Shown piece by piece: positions 11,051 through 21,579 of a stretch of DNA of 64,000 nt. Source of the DNA: Siphonodentalium dalli (Eukaryota > Mollusca > Scaphopoda > Gadilida > Siphonodentaliidae); assembly GCA_032622095.1 (NCBI GenBank), contig CP136068.1, positions 155,831,151-155,895,150 on the forward strand. Direction: 5' to 3'. Position 1 is the stretch's first letter; each line of letters starts with the position of its first letter. The notes beneath the pieces were generated by a model. That model was given only the letters and a program-made list of their open reading frames with translations, made no database searches and had not been told where the DNA came from. The position numbers and the translations under genes were made by a program.

Positions 11051-11679
11051 TTTGTGAAGGTTTCGTCTTTCTTTAAGGGGAGCCCATCCAAGTTCGAATA
11101 ATACTCTCTCTCATCGGATACCGAACGTGTCACGCCACTTACTATTCTACCGGCGTCAATATAGAGGCGGTCGAGTTTCCGGCGGAGGCAATGGGGGGCG
11201 TTTTCCCAGACAACGTCTCCATATTCCATAATCGGGAGTACATAAGTTTTGAACATTATTTCGAGGGTTTGTCTATTTACAAGAAATTTTATTCTCCTTA
11301 GTTGTGAAAGTCTGGTTGCCACTCGACTGCAGATTTCATTGATATGAGTGTCCCAATGAAGATTTGATTGTATAGAAATTCCAAGATGTTTGTGGCAAGC
11401 TACTTGCTCAATGTCACGATCATCAAGGTCAAGATCCAAATGATCTTCGGAGGGAGTGAGCGAAAACACCATAGATTTTGTTTTATCTGCATTGAATGTA
11501 ACCAACCATTGTTTCGACCAGCAAGATACTCTATCCAAATCCTCGAACAGTTCCCGCGAACTGTCTTCGACTGATGGTTGGGCAGTGAAAAAGCATGTGT
11601 CATCAGCATACACACGAGTACAGGAGTGTATGGTCGTTGCCAGGTCATTTATATATGTCAGGAATAAGAAAGGTCCAAG
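11050..11679 (-). pseudogene. CR1-type LINE reverse transcriptase, catalytic half
   Basis: The minus-strand frame contains ILGPFLFLTYINDL, which follows motif B, then the catalytic motif C VYADDTCFF, the primer-grip region WLVTFNADKTKSMVF, and the CHKHLGISIQ segment (motif E region). This is the second half of the polymerase domain. The first half lies at 13053-14008, across the hAT-like insertion. Its first codons were joined to motif B GVPQG before the insertion. Catalytic residues are present, but the element is dead because of frameshifts and insertions. Confidence 0.88.
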
Positions 11680-11687
11680 GATATATC

Positions 11688-13044
11688 CAGTGTTCACGCT
11701 GTCGGTAGCCAAATTAGCCAATGGCTAATTTTTTTCGAATTTGGCTAATAAAAATTTCATTTGGCTAAACTTTTGGCTAAACTTTTTTTTTACCCCAAAT
11801 GGAGACTGAAAGCATGGAGTCAGAAAGCTAAATCATAAAAGCGCTTAATAGATCGACATTCAAGACGAAGTTAGGTGACGAAAGTATTTCATTAATTTCG
11901 TACTTATGAAATATCGTTCCGTAACAGCAAAAGATAATCTCTAACATTTAGTGTACAGTAAACATATTTTTATTTCCAAATCTAACATAAATTTTGGCAA
12001 GTGGGTTTTCAATTCTGTGATGTGAACGATCTAGTCCGAAAATATCGAAAGTTGGAATATATTGCCGACTGTACAAAGGGAAACCCGATCGCGGACAGTA
12101 CAAAGGGAAACCCGATCGACAACCCTATCAACCAAGCGATCACACAGTGATATGCAATCATCTTTTGTTTTCACAAGACGGACATTCAAAGACGCATGGA
12201 CATTAAACCGACCGTGGTTGAATCATGACAATGTGAAGAAAGCAATATTTTGTAAAGTGTGCATTGACGCTGGTATACAAGCAATTTGTTCGTAACAGGC
12301 TGTTTTAATCTGGAGAAAAATTACGTCATTCTGCACGAAACAGCAAAAGGTTATTATTTTACATTTAATCCCCTAATCCCCCATTGTCTGTCTGGTCACT
12401 CACGGGACTCCCGCACAATGCATGTTTATGATGACATTGTATTTATGTCGGTCGAAGTTTATGAGCACCAAGTGTAAGACAATAGCTTAATCAGCCAAAT
12501 GTGAATCACGACAGATATTTTGTGGCTATTTGTCGTCAATACCGATACGGACAAAATAATATGCATGCTTTTATGACAGATTGTAACTTGATAATGGCGT
12601 TACAATATTAAGTTATTAGTTTCCAGATGTCACTTAGATATTTTCGCAAGGATAAATATTTAATGATTTAAAAAAAGATATTGATATAAAACAAAAAAAT
12701 AATGACATTAAGAAGGACAATCCCGGGTTACCCCCCCCCCCCCCCCCAATCACTCTTTCACATAAAAATTAATAAATTTTTAATAAATGATATATATAAA
12801 AATACTTCTAGTTCATAAAAATTATTTAAATTATTGTGTATTTTACCTGTGTGAGCTGTGTCTGTTAGATTTTACGTTTTAGTAATTAATTGTGAACCGA
12901 CCAGAAAACGATGATTTAATTTGGCCAAAGTTTTTTTTAATTTGGCCAAAAAACATTTGGCTAAAGTTTTTTTCATTTGGCTAATAAAATTTTCATTTGG
13001 CTAAACTTTTGGCTAAAGTTTTTTTCGGTCCAGCGTGAACACTG
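11688..13044 (+). mobile_element. Non-autonomous hAT-like DNA transposon inside the CR1-type RT gene
   Basis: A 1357-bp element with perfect 14-bp terminal inverted repeats (CAGTGTTCACGCTG and its complement) is flanked on both sides by the 8-bp target duplication gatatatc (11680-11687 and 13045-13052). CAG-start TIRs and an 8-bp duplication are standard for hAT. Clusters of tttggctaa lie just inside both ends (about 11702-11790 and 12915-13022), as expected of subterminal transposase-binding repeats. The interior is AT-rich, with a C run at 12730-12747, and lacks a complete transposase. Confidence 0.92.
12062..12295 (+). pseudogene. hAT-associated zinc-finger-like fragment (N-terminal remnant)
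   Basis: A 77-residue ORF inside the hAT-like element. Its second half (about residues 36-72) reads FKDAWTLNRPWLNHD followed by AIFCKVCIDAG. This resembles the N-terminal TTF/ZNF862-type zinc finger found ahead of many animal hAT transposases: a W-L residue pair, a Cys-x2-Cys pair, and further ligands that would lie downstream. The frame stops right after the Cys pair, and no RNase H catalytic core or dimerisation region follows. It is probably the surviving first exon of a former transposase. The domain assignment is by eye. Confidence 0.5.
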
Positions 13045-13052
13045 GATATATC

Positions 13053-14008
13053 CCTGTGGGACTCCTGCCGGAATAACGTGGTAATCAGAAAAGGAGTTAC
13101 CAACTAAGACACGTTGTGATCTGTTGGAGAGATAGCTGTTGAGCCAGTTGTGGATGTTTCCACCAACTCCGTATTGTTCCAGTTTGAATAACAACCCCCT
13201 GTGCCAGACTCTCTCAAACGCTTTGGAAATATCGCAAAATATTGCTGACGTATTTAACTTCTCATCGAGGGCTTGGCACATGGTGTGGTATATCTCAAGT
13301 AACTGGAAAGTTGTGCTAGTATGCCCGGGGACAAATCCTGATTGGTATTGGAATAGTATATTATTATTTGAGAAATGGGCGGACAAGGATTTCAGAACGA
13401 TTTTCTCCATGATCTTACTGAGGCACGGGAATAAGGATATAGGGCGGTAGTTTTTACAGCTGGATTTATCATTTTTCTTGTAGATAGGGATAACATTTGC
13501 CTGTTTCCACTGTGTCGGAAAATCATTAAACTCGAGTGATTTCTTAAAAAGAGCCTTAAGGGGGGGGGGGGGTGGCAATAGCTGGGCTTGTGATCTGGAT
13601 CATTTTAGCGGTAATTCCATCGTGGCCAGATGCTTTATTCGGTTTCAATGTTCTAATAGCACAAATTATATCATCGATAGTGAATTCAATGTCTGTTACT
13701 GTGTTGCTACATTTCTGAGTAAATATTGGTAGACTACACGACGACTCGTCGAGGTCTGAATTCGAGATGAACACACCATTGAGCATGGATGCTTTGGTGT
13801 GGTCGTCAAACACTAAGTTGCCACTGTCATCGGTAAGAGGGGGGATAGCATCTTTACGTTTGGTTTGCATAATTTCCTTTATGCAGTGCCAAAAGTATTT
13901 GGATGATGGATGGTCCCGAACAGTTTTTTGAAGTGTTTCTTCATAGCGGGCTCTGGCGTATTTTTTCATGTTATTGACTTTATTTCGCACTTTTTTGAAT
14001 TTTGCCAA
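13053..14008 (-). pseudogene. CR1-type LINE reverse transcriptase, N-terminal half (frameshift in G run)
   Basis: The minus-strand frame 14008-13556 holds the linker and early palm region (GHDGITAKMIQ). After a frame change at the G run 13561-13571, the frame to 13053 contains QWKQANVIPIYKK, NYRPISL, QSGF, motif A IFCDISKAFERVWH, and motif B PAGVPQG, which is cut by the hAT-like element. The homopolymer frameshift could be a true mutation or a sequencing or assembly length error. Either way the gene is broken by the later insertions. Confidence 0.87.
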
Positions 14009-14024
14009 ATCATGGTCATTTTTT

Positions 14025-15107
14025 TTACTTCATTGCTATTTTACGCAGTCTATCTCTTTTGCGGATCATCGTTCGCAGTTCTGAAGTGAACCAATGTTTA
14101 TCCTTATGTCTTATTAACACTCTAGACTGAGGGACTGTTTTATCCATAATATCAAGGAATTTTGAGGTGAAAATATCAGTAGCTGAATCAATGTTGGGTG
14201 CTGTTTCGATAGCGTGTAGCCACTCTGGGTCCAGAATGAGTTTTACAGCTTCATCAAGATTAAATCTGGTATAAATCCTGACTAACCGAAAGGAGGGGAC
14301 ATTACTGTCTGAATCATAAGATAGGTACCCAATGACGGCGCAGTGGTCTGATATGGCTCTTCCAAAGTCGATCACTTCAGATTGACAAGTAACATAGTCA
14401 TTCACTATGATGGGATCTAGAAGAGTGGATGTGGTCGACGTAACTCTGGTTGGTGATTCAGTGACATTTCGTAGACTATAGAATGATATAATTTCCCTGA
14501 TTTTTGATGAGGGGTCTAATGCGTTTGAGTTGAAGTCGCCAGTTAGGATCATAGGGATATTAAGGTCAAGAGCGTCAGATATGGATTGATCAATCAGCTC
14601 CCAGTACCTCCCGCAACAAAATTGATCGGAGCGATAAGAGACACATAGTATGTAGCGAGAGGCCCTGGAAGTCAACTTGAACCAGAGGATTGAATCCTCG
14701 AATTCGAGAGAGGGTATTCGTTCAAAGACGAGATTATCAGCGAAATAAACCGCGATACCTCCTCCATGGCCCGAACCGTCGTATCTCACAGGGTCGGAGA
14801 AACCGCGGAGCTGTATGTTGCTACTAGGAAATGTTGCATCGATGTGGGTTTCGGTGAAACATAAAATGTCATAGTCTTCTATTCCGTCTAACAGCCTCGA
14901 AAGTTTATTTCTAATACTTCTTATGTTCAAATGAAAGATCGAGATCGTTTGATGTGCGTCGTTGGAATTATCACGAATGTCGTCAGGACCGGGGTTGAGT
15001 TCTAAGGACCCATTGCGTACAAGTAGTAATGTTAATAGCAAAATTAATCTAATTGCGCTTATTCCGAACGGAAGCTTGACTGCACGAAATTTGGGCGGTA
15101 ATGGCAT
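14025..15107 (-). pseudogene. CR1-type LINE ORF2 N-terminus: 2A-like leader and AP endonuclease
   Basis: A 360-residue frame begins at the ATG at 15107, because an in-frame stop lies upstream near 15170. Residues ~17-30 are hydrophobic (RLILLLTLLLV), followed by NGSLELNPGPDD, with NPGP at 38-41. This is the layout of 2A-like recoding peptides known at the N-terminus of some APE-type LINEs, although the usual Asp of the DxExNPGP core is Ser here. The endonuclease follows: FHLNIRSIRNK, CFTETH, TGDFNSNALDP, the LLDPIIVND region and SDHCAVIGYL. The frame is lost near 14010-14025 at a poly-T stretch before the RT region. No CR1 ORF1 was found upstream. Confidence 0.88.
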
Positions 15108-15162
15108 ACTTCTTTTTGGGAGACCTTTTGATGTAGAAAACTGGAAGGAGGGTAATCTCTGA

Positions 15163-15923
15163 ACATTCTTCTAGCATTCTGATATAATATATCATCGGTA
15201 CACATCAATAAAAATGATGTTTAGAATTAGGCCACATTGTATGTTAAACAACTAATGTGAAGGGTTAGTGTTGGAACTTTTCTTAATAACATCTCTATTC
15301 ATAGCTCCGATATATTCCGCATACAAAGAAATGCAAAGTCAATATTTACAAACAGCACGAAGGAGTAACGTAGGAATTGGTTAATAATTACCATCCCAAT
15401 TCATTTAGAATATAACATGCCGATATTTGTCGCATATAACTAAATGAAAAAGTTCACTAAACGATATTAAATAACATGTTAAACGCTGATATAAACAAAC
15501 ACCTCGTTAGATTCATGTTCGAATTAAAGTTCTTATACAATCGTCAAATCCCCGTGCAGTATAATAGTAGATAACATTCCGTTTTATGTCACGTGAAAAT
15601 AAACGAAAGATGTTCAAATAACAATGCAACAAAGCAGGTTAACGAACAATAGAAACACATAACGCGCAGCGCGCTAATGGTTAACACGCGAATTCCCGTT
15701 AGAATTAATCGCCTTGCACTTCTATTCCCAACTACACCTTTTACCGGACTCGGCCTCGGGGTCGCACTACAACTTTTAATGCGTCCCAAAAATAAAACAA
15801 TTTCTATGAATAAAACCCCCATGGCCCATGCAAAACACAGCAGACTAGATTACACCCGGAGGGCAAAATAAGTTCAGTAACTTGTAAACTTGTAACATGT
15901 GTTACCATGGTAATGTGTGTATA
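15163..15923. other. Unassigned sequence upstream of the CR1-type ORF2
   Basis: Could be the CR1-type 5' region or older host DNA. A 77-codon minus-strand ORF (15589-15822) has a hydrophobic tail but no motif I recognise. No ORF1-like coiled coil or zinc finger is visible. Confidence 0.4.
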
Positions 15924-16531
15924 TCTATTATATATTTTGAAAGATCTGTGTGTGTGTGTATCTGCGTGTTTGTGTGTAATCGATGGACTCGAAAATGGCC
16001 CAGCCGATTTCGATGAAACTTGGTATGTGGGGGTATTTTCGGCCGGGGACGAACATAGGCATATTTATTTGTCCGTGCGACGTGACCTTGACCTTGAAAT
16101 CGGGTCATTTCAAGGTCAAACGCCCGAATATCACGGGATTTCGATGAAAATTGGTATGTGGGGGTACTTTCTTATGGCGAGTCTCATAAGCATATTCATT
16201 TGCCCGTGCGACGTGACCTTGAAATCGGGTAACTTCAAGGTCAAATCGCCAATTTTGATGGGATTTCGACGAAATTTGATACGTGTGGTTAGTTTTGTCC
16301 ACTGATTGTTTTGGACGGGTCCAATCGTGACCCCGAGCAGACCTTGACCTTCAAAATGATCAATTCAAGGTCAAATCGGGTAAAACCGGATGGATTTCGA
16401 CGGGCACGTTTGTCGGGTACTTTTGTCCGGGCAGTGTTTTTGGACTGGTCAAATCGTGACCCCACTTGACCTTGACCTTCAAAATGGACAATTCAAGGTC
16501 AAAGCCCGGACGAAGTCGGGTCACCTTCTAG
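15924..16531 (+). mobile_element. Short non-autonomous Helitron (608 bp)
   Basis: It begins TC after an A (15923) and ends CTAG before a T (16532). A GC-rich hairpin at 16505-16520 (cccggacgaagtcggg) lies about eight bases before the CTAG, and no target duplication is visible. These are the Helitron hallmarks. Inside are a TG-rich 5' part and three or four diverged ~125-150-bp modules, each with gatttcgatg and paired tgaccttga / tcaaggtca motifs. There is no Rep-helicase coding capacity. Confidence 0.85.
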
Positions 16532-17121
16532 TATCTATATATATATATAGATAAAATCTGGTTTACGTCGGTTTCTTTACTCTTCTACATGTATAGCGGA
16601 CTGTATGCCCAAATCAAGTGGCGGGAATGGTCATCAATTTTAATTGACTTTATCATAAAAATCAATCAAAATGCTATATTTAACGGATATAGTGATATAT
16701 CACATGAAACCCCTATAATATCATTGAAAAATACATTAGATATTTTTTCTTATCTCTCACTATCGAGTAATATACCCGCGTGCTTCCCGGGATACTCGGC
16801 ATCGCGCCAAGTAAATTATACTGCATGGATTAATACTATTTAGACAAGCCGTGCTTGACACCAATACCAGACATTGAAAAATGATTGCTTTCTTCATTAA
16901 AGTTCAAGTATTGTCCAATTTCGTTGCACTGACAAAAATAGGCACAAAAACAAAGAGGCAAATTGGGGGACTCTATGTTTCGTCGCCAGGCATGCAGAGC
17001 GCGCAATACTGTCATATACGGCTGTGAAGCATCTCAGCCAACGCCGTGCATGTGTGCATTTTACACTCATTGTTCAAAGATTGTGATTTCATAGTTTTTT
17101 CATGCGATATACAAGATCTCC

Positions 17122-17246
17122 CAATGAGTTATGTTTGGGATATAAGATTTTATGAAACTAGTTTGATAATTTTGATTCACGACTCATTGTGAATCAAATT
17201 TATCAAACTCGTTTCATAACATCTTATATCCGAACATAACTCATTG
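17122..17246. repeat. Palindromic repeat, left arm copy
   Basis: aatgagttatgtttgggat at the left is matched by its inverse at the right end, with gtgaatcaaatttatcaaac-like complementarity between. It belongs to the same family as 18939-19083. Confidence 0.75.
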
Positions 17247-18284
17247 AAGATCCTCCTACGGTTATAATGATGTATTACATTCTTAATGGTGTATTAAATT
17301 ACATTTGGAATATGCCGTGTAATTAGGGGTGACCCCACAATCGACCTGTTTTGTTTATGTCTAGAGAACACCCTAACTATTACGATGTTCGCGAGGTCAA
17401 ATGAGTTTGCATTATTTTGAAATTATGCAAACATTGTGATAAAATATATTTTCAAAATTAAATTACTGATTTAAGTTAACTATTGTGGCGTTCAGAACAA
17501 ATGTAATGTTTAATCCATGATTAAACCGGATTACTTTTACAATGTTAACATTTTATTGCAGTCATGTGTGATTTTAGAAGAGCGGTTGATTTACATTCAA
17601 AGTCCACTGAACATTACAGAAAGGATAAGGTTACTTCGTTTTCAACTATTCGGTGACCAAACACAAGGACCAGTCTAAATTTATAGTTCATGGAAGTAAA
17701 AGTACATTTTAATGAATGAATTTCATCTCAAAGTTGATATAACTGCTCAGTGAATGAAAATTGCTATCTCTACATGTAGCTGTCCTCTCTCTTTGTTTGT
17801 TTGCGACTATCGTTTCTGTTTATTAGCGCCTCTCGTGTCTGTTTATTTGCGTGCACTCAAAGTTTCTTGTTGAATAGACTGGTTCCTGATCTAAAACTGC
17901 AAAAATCTGAAAACGTAACCTGACCCCTCCAGCGCCACTGCTGATGGGTAAGGTATATACTTTGTCGTAACCCAGTATTATCCGGACCGATTTCACTACC
18001 TGCCGTACCTGGTTTAGATTGAAGGACACTTGCACTAATGTCAGATATAAAAGTATGGGATAATATAATTGTATTGATATTGTGCTGGGCTGTTGCCATT
18101 TACAAATGGGAAAATATAACGGGAATATCACAAGAACCATAAAACTGACTCAGTTGAAAGGCTATTATCGTTCACAATCGTGGAACATCATACACTGTTT
18201 TGAAACTTCGAGATACTGTTATTCCGATGCACCAATCTCTGAGTTCCAGTTATGTATAATGGCCTACTACTAGTGTGCTGAAGT
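17247..18284. other. Spacer of the large inverted repeat; no gene seen
   Basis: AT-rich. Minus-strand ORFs at 17823-18140 overlap each other in two frames and have no recognised motif. Confidence 0.4.
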
Positions 18285-18676
18285 AGGTCCATAGTACCTA
18301 TACGGACCATATAGCACACATACGGACCATATAGCACACGTACTGACCATATATCACACGTACAGACCATATAGCACGTACGGACCATATAGCACACGTA
18401 CGGACCATATAGCACACGTACGGACCATATAATACCTACGGACCATATACCACACGTGCGGACCATATAGCACACGTACGGACCATATAGCACACGTACG
18501 GACCATATAGCACCTACGGACCATATAGCACATGTACGGACCATATATCACGCGTACGGACCACATAGAACACGTACGGACCATATCGTACATACGGACC
18601 ATATAGCACACGTACGGACCATATAGCACCTACGGACCATATAGCACACGTACGGACCATATATAGCACACGGCGC
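18285..18676. repeat. Minisatellite, ~20-bp unit
   Basis: About 19 copies of cacacgtacggaccatatag with length variants of 15-20 bp. Minus-strand frames through it give a repetitive Tyr/Val/Cys-rich peptide, an artefact of the repeat. Confidence 0.92.
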
Positions 18677-18938
18677 GCACTTTTATGTCCGTAATAGTTA
18701 CGGACGTCATAGCAGCGAAGAGGTTAAATACGTACTTCAGCGACTGAAGTTCGGTCAGACAATATGTTTGACTTCAAACAATATCAGGGGAATACGGCTT
18801 GGGTGAATGTGAACACCAAATCACCTATATAGCATGAAGTATTCAATTTAAACATAATTTTGTTTACAGGAATGACCACATGCACCATATGGATTGCGAT
18901 CTAGTTTGTGGATTTATCTAGGCTGATAGAGTATTTCC

Positions 18939-19083
18939 AACCCGTTATGTTGGGATATAAGATTTTGTGAAACGAGTTTGATAAATTTGATTCACAACGA
19001 GTCGTAGATGTCGAGTCGTAGACGTTGTGAATTAAATTTATCTAACGAGTTTCATAAAATCTTATATCCCAGCATAACGAGTT
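18939..19083. repeat. Palindromic repeat, right arm copy
   Basis: cccgttatgttgggatataa at the left and its inverse ending near 19083. The centre carries a duplicated gagtcgtaga. It pairs as a family member with 17122-17246. Confidence 0.75.
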
Positions 19084-19536
19084 GAAGATATGTATATCAC
19101 ATGAAAAAACAACTAGAGATTTATGCCTTTTTAACAAATCAAAATCCTTAAAAGAAGCTGCAAAACGCATACATTACAACGTTGGTTGAGACGCTTCACA
19201 ACGTTTACGACAGTATTGTGCGTTCTGGGGCTTGCGACAGAAAATATAGTCCACCAATTTGCCTCTTTGTTTTTGTATCTATATTCGTTAGTGCAACACA
19301 AGAATTTAACTTTAAGAACAAAGCAATCATTTCCATTGTCTGGTGTTGGTGTCAAGGGCAGCTTTTCGATATAGTATTAATCAGCCTGAATCGATGTAAA
19401 GACGCACAGTCATTTTGTTGGTACAATGCCAAGTGATGTGTTACTAGTGAGAGATAAGGAATATGTGATGGCTATTTTAATGTTATAATAGGGGTTTCAT
19501 GTGACATACTATAATTCATAACTGTTATATTTCCAG

Positions 19537-19685
19537 GTCAGCAGTAGATATTTAGCGGACACTGAGCTTGTCACCAAAATAGCATTGTTTCTGAGTTCCG
19601 GGGATGGACTGAACCCGATGGACTATTCTCTGTTTGCTTTAAGCTTAGGACTCAGTGAACAGAAAATACAACAAATACGCATCGA
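19537..19685 (+). CDS. Death-fold module copy 1, exon a (N-terminal half of domain)
   Basis: A 149-bp internal exon. The acceptor ttatatttccag is at 19525-19536 and the donor GTAAGT starts at 19686. It enters in phase 0 and leaves in phase 2, encoding about 49 residues with LSSGDGLNPMDYSLFALSLG and then LSEQKIQQIRI. The pattern (amphipathic helix, D-Y-S before an LG-L segment, helix starting at a short E-Q-K-I turn) is that of helices 1-3 of a death domain. In animals such domains recruit signalling partners in apoptosis and innate immunity. The first exon and promoter are not identified. An intron read-through would meet a stop at once, because GAGTAA spans the donor. The family call is by pattern and not by search. 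Confidence 0.72.
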
Positions 19686-20854
19686 GTAAGTACTCGCACG
19701 AATCGCCTGAACATTGAATATCCGATGGCCACCCCGAATGAGAGCTATTTCATAAATATAAACTAATGCAATGTACACGTGGTTTTGACTGTTTGTGATA
19801 TGTGATTTGAAGATTGAATATGTCATAATTATATAATGGCACGCTTGCCAATGGGAGAGGAGCAATGTTGCATTATGCTGGGAGCAGCTATATTATTAGA
19901 TCATGCCATGAACCTCTATTCTCGCTATAATGCCTGTAGCGATCATATTCCACTAGTACAAAATCTGGGAACTTTTTGAAGTTTTGACAACATTATATAA
20001 AGTCGACAAGTAACGCGGGGAATATAATTCTTAGTCATTACATGTTCCTTAATAATGTATTTCACTGTAGGTGAAGGTCCCAACTCGAAATTGCATGAAT
20101 TATGTGACTTTGTGAGTGATTTTTCTTTGCGTCCTTTACAATTATGGAATTTCTCCCTGGTAATTAATTCAATGTTTATTGGAATATCGACTCACACAAG
20201 TCACGTGAGGAATTAAGATAACATAAATGTCCAAATATTAAAATATATCTTAATCCGAATCGTCTAATTTGTTGTACAAGGTAAATATCAGACACTGGAT
20301 TCAATGGCATTAGATACGACTACGATGAGTGACTTACATACCATTATACACAATCTATATACGCGTGCATGATTATTGTGTAAATTCTTTGTATCAACCA
20401 ACAACAAGTAGTAAGACTTACAATGTCCGTAAATGATGATGATGTTGATGACGATGATGATGAATACTATCATGGGTCTGCAATTCATATTGCAGTAGAT
20501 GAGGAATGTCATAGCGTTTAGTGTCATTAATCACCTTTTGGTAGAAAGCTCTCTCCCTGTGGTGCCACAGGTTCCAGGACCACCTGTCGTTAACTGAGAA
20601 TTCTGACATTTGAACGTGACCATGCAGAACATGTGAACACTAAAATGGTGCTCATTCCAGCATGTCATATCATTAGTTATAAGATATGTTGGTCACATAT
20701 AGCAGATGGTCCTTCTATATTAAGTGTCATCGCATTCTGATCAACAATTCAGAAGATTCTAGAACTTACTTAAGGTGTTTACATTTTTCTTTTCAGTTGC
20801 TGCGAAAACAAATATTCACCACTTTTTGGGTAACTTTGGTAATTTTTATTTCAG
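19686..20854 (+). other. Intron of death-fold copy 1
   Basis: 1169 bp between the GTAAGT donor and the acceptor tttttatttcag (20843-20854). It contains a short (GAT)n tract at about 20430-20465. Small ORFs here are not supported. Confidence 0.7.
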
Positions 20855-21488
20855 CTACCACAGCAATGTGAGGGAACAGGCCTACCAAAGTTTTCTGGCA
20901 GCGTATCGCAAACTGGGTGATACGCGATATTTCCTCACCACCGTGGATGAACAGTTAAAAATTCTGGACCTCATTAATACAAGAAACAATCTTACGAAGT
21001 TCCTCCGAGAACTAAAGAAATCTTACTTACCAAGTGGTGCTCGTATTGATCCAATTAGGATACAGAAATCAGAAAACGAGAGTGGCAGCGGTGACTGTCC
21101 GCAATCTCCGGAAAGACATGAAGATGGCAGTGGCTATTGTCTGTCATCTCCGGAAGGAAACGTTGAGATCGGAGACCTTCCGCCATCTCCGGAAATAAAC
21201 AAGGATGACAGCGGAGACTGTTTGTCATCTCCAGAAATAAACGGATATTGTGGACTATTTTCGGGTAGAACAGGGGATATCGCTACCAATCCTTGTTCGG
21301 AAGTTGGAGGTGGCTTCGCGGATAGACTCAATCGAAGTCTATTAGTGACCACACAATCAAATTTGGGACCTGAACGGCAAGAGACAGAGTCAGGGCCATT
21401 CTACAGAGTGGTGAAAACTGTGATCCCCAGGCGACTGCGCACAGGTGTGACTGAACATCAATGTTGTCTCCAGGCCATATCGGAGAAG
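20855..21488 (+). CDS. Death-fold module copy 1, exon b (C-terminal half plus Ser/Pro-rich linker)
   Basis: 634 bp, entered in phase 2 and left in phase 0 at the donor AAGGTAAGT (GT at 21489-21490). The first ~50 residues (REQAYQSFLAAYRKLGD, then FLTTVDEQLKILDLI) complete helices 4-6 of the death-fold domain. A linker follows with about four degenerate ~18-residue repeats carrying D-C-x-S-P-E or D-L-P-P-S-P-E (encoded at ~21085-21245). Further on are an acidic and polar stretch and a basic RRLRT segment. If the donor is ignored the frame stays open to 21692, but that extension runs into a MITE (21580-21974), so splicing at 21488 is preferred. Unlike copies 2 and 3, this exon does not carry the gene's stop. 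The next exon is unknown. Its exit phase fits exon a2. Confidence 0.68.
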
Positions 21489-21579
21489 GTAAGTTTTGTT
21501 ATAATGGCCGACACTGAAGATTTATTAGGACTGACATATATGCCACCAATTATAATAAGAGCACACGTAAAACAAAACT

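Larger units (their letters stand above)
3680..15162 (-). mobile_element. Degenerate CR1/jockey-type LINE, split by two later insertions
   Basis: A non-LTR retrotransposon is read on the minus strand in the order endonuclease, reverse transcriptase, C-terminal domain. Its sequence is interrupted by a hAT-like element (11688-13044) and a Tx1/L1-type LINE (4055-10517). Removing both restores continuity: RT motif B is cut by the first insertion and the C-terminal tail by the second. At least three frameshifts (near 14010-14025, at the G run 13561-13571, and near 11050) make it a pseudogene. Both outer limits are approximate. The 3' side ends near an AATAAA-like signal and TA repeat at ~3690-3722. 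The 5' side is placed just beyond the start at 15107. Confidence 0.85.
16676..19535. repeat. Large imperfect inverted repeat (arms ~575 bp) upstream of death-fold exon a1
   Basis: The left arm (about 16676-17250) and right arm (about 18940-19535) are diverged inverted copies. The shared landmarks are cacatgaaacccctat, ttatctctcacta, attaatacta, caatttgcctctttgtttt and a terminal palindrome in each arm. The right arm ends directly at the splice acceptor of exon a1. The ~1.7-kb spacer (17247-18938) holds the 20-bp minisatellite and otherwise nothing I recognise. It may be a foldback transposon or an inverted duplication of upstream gene sequence. Confidence 0.6.

Noticed and set aside
18188-18629. 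Minus-strand ORFs of 91 and 118 codons
   Set aside because: They are translations of the 20-bp minisatellite in two frames.
19182-19436. 84-codon plus-strand ORF just upstream of exon a1, a possible first exon
   Set aside because: No donor or protein-like pattern, and the same sequence is repeated in inverse at ~16.85-17.06 kb without an ORF. Left as an open question.
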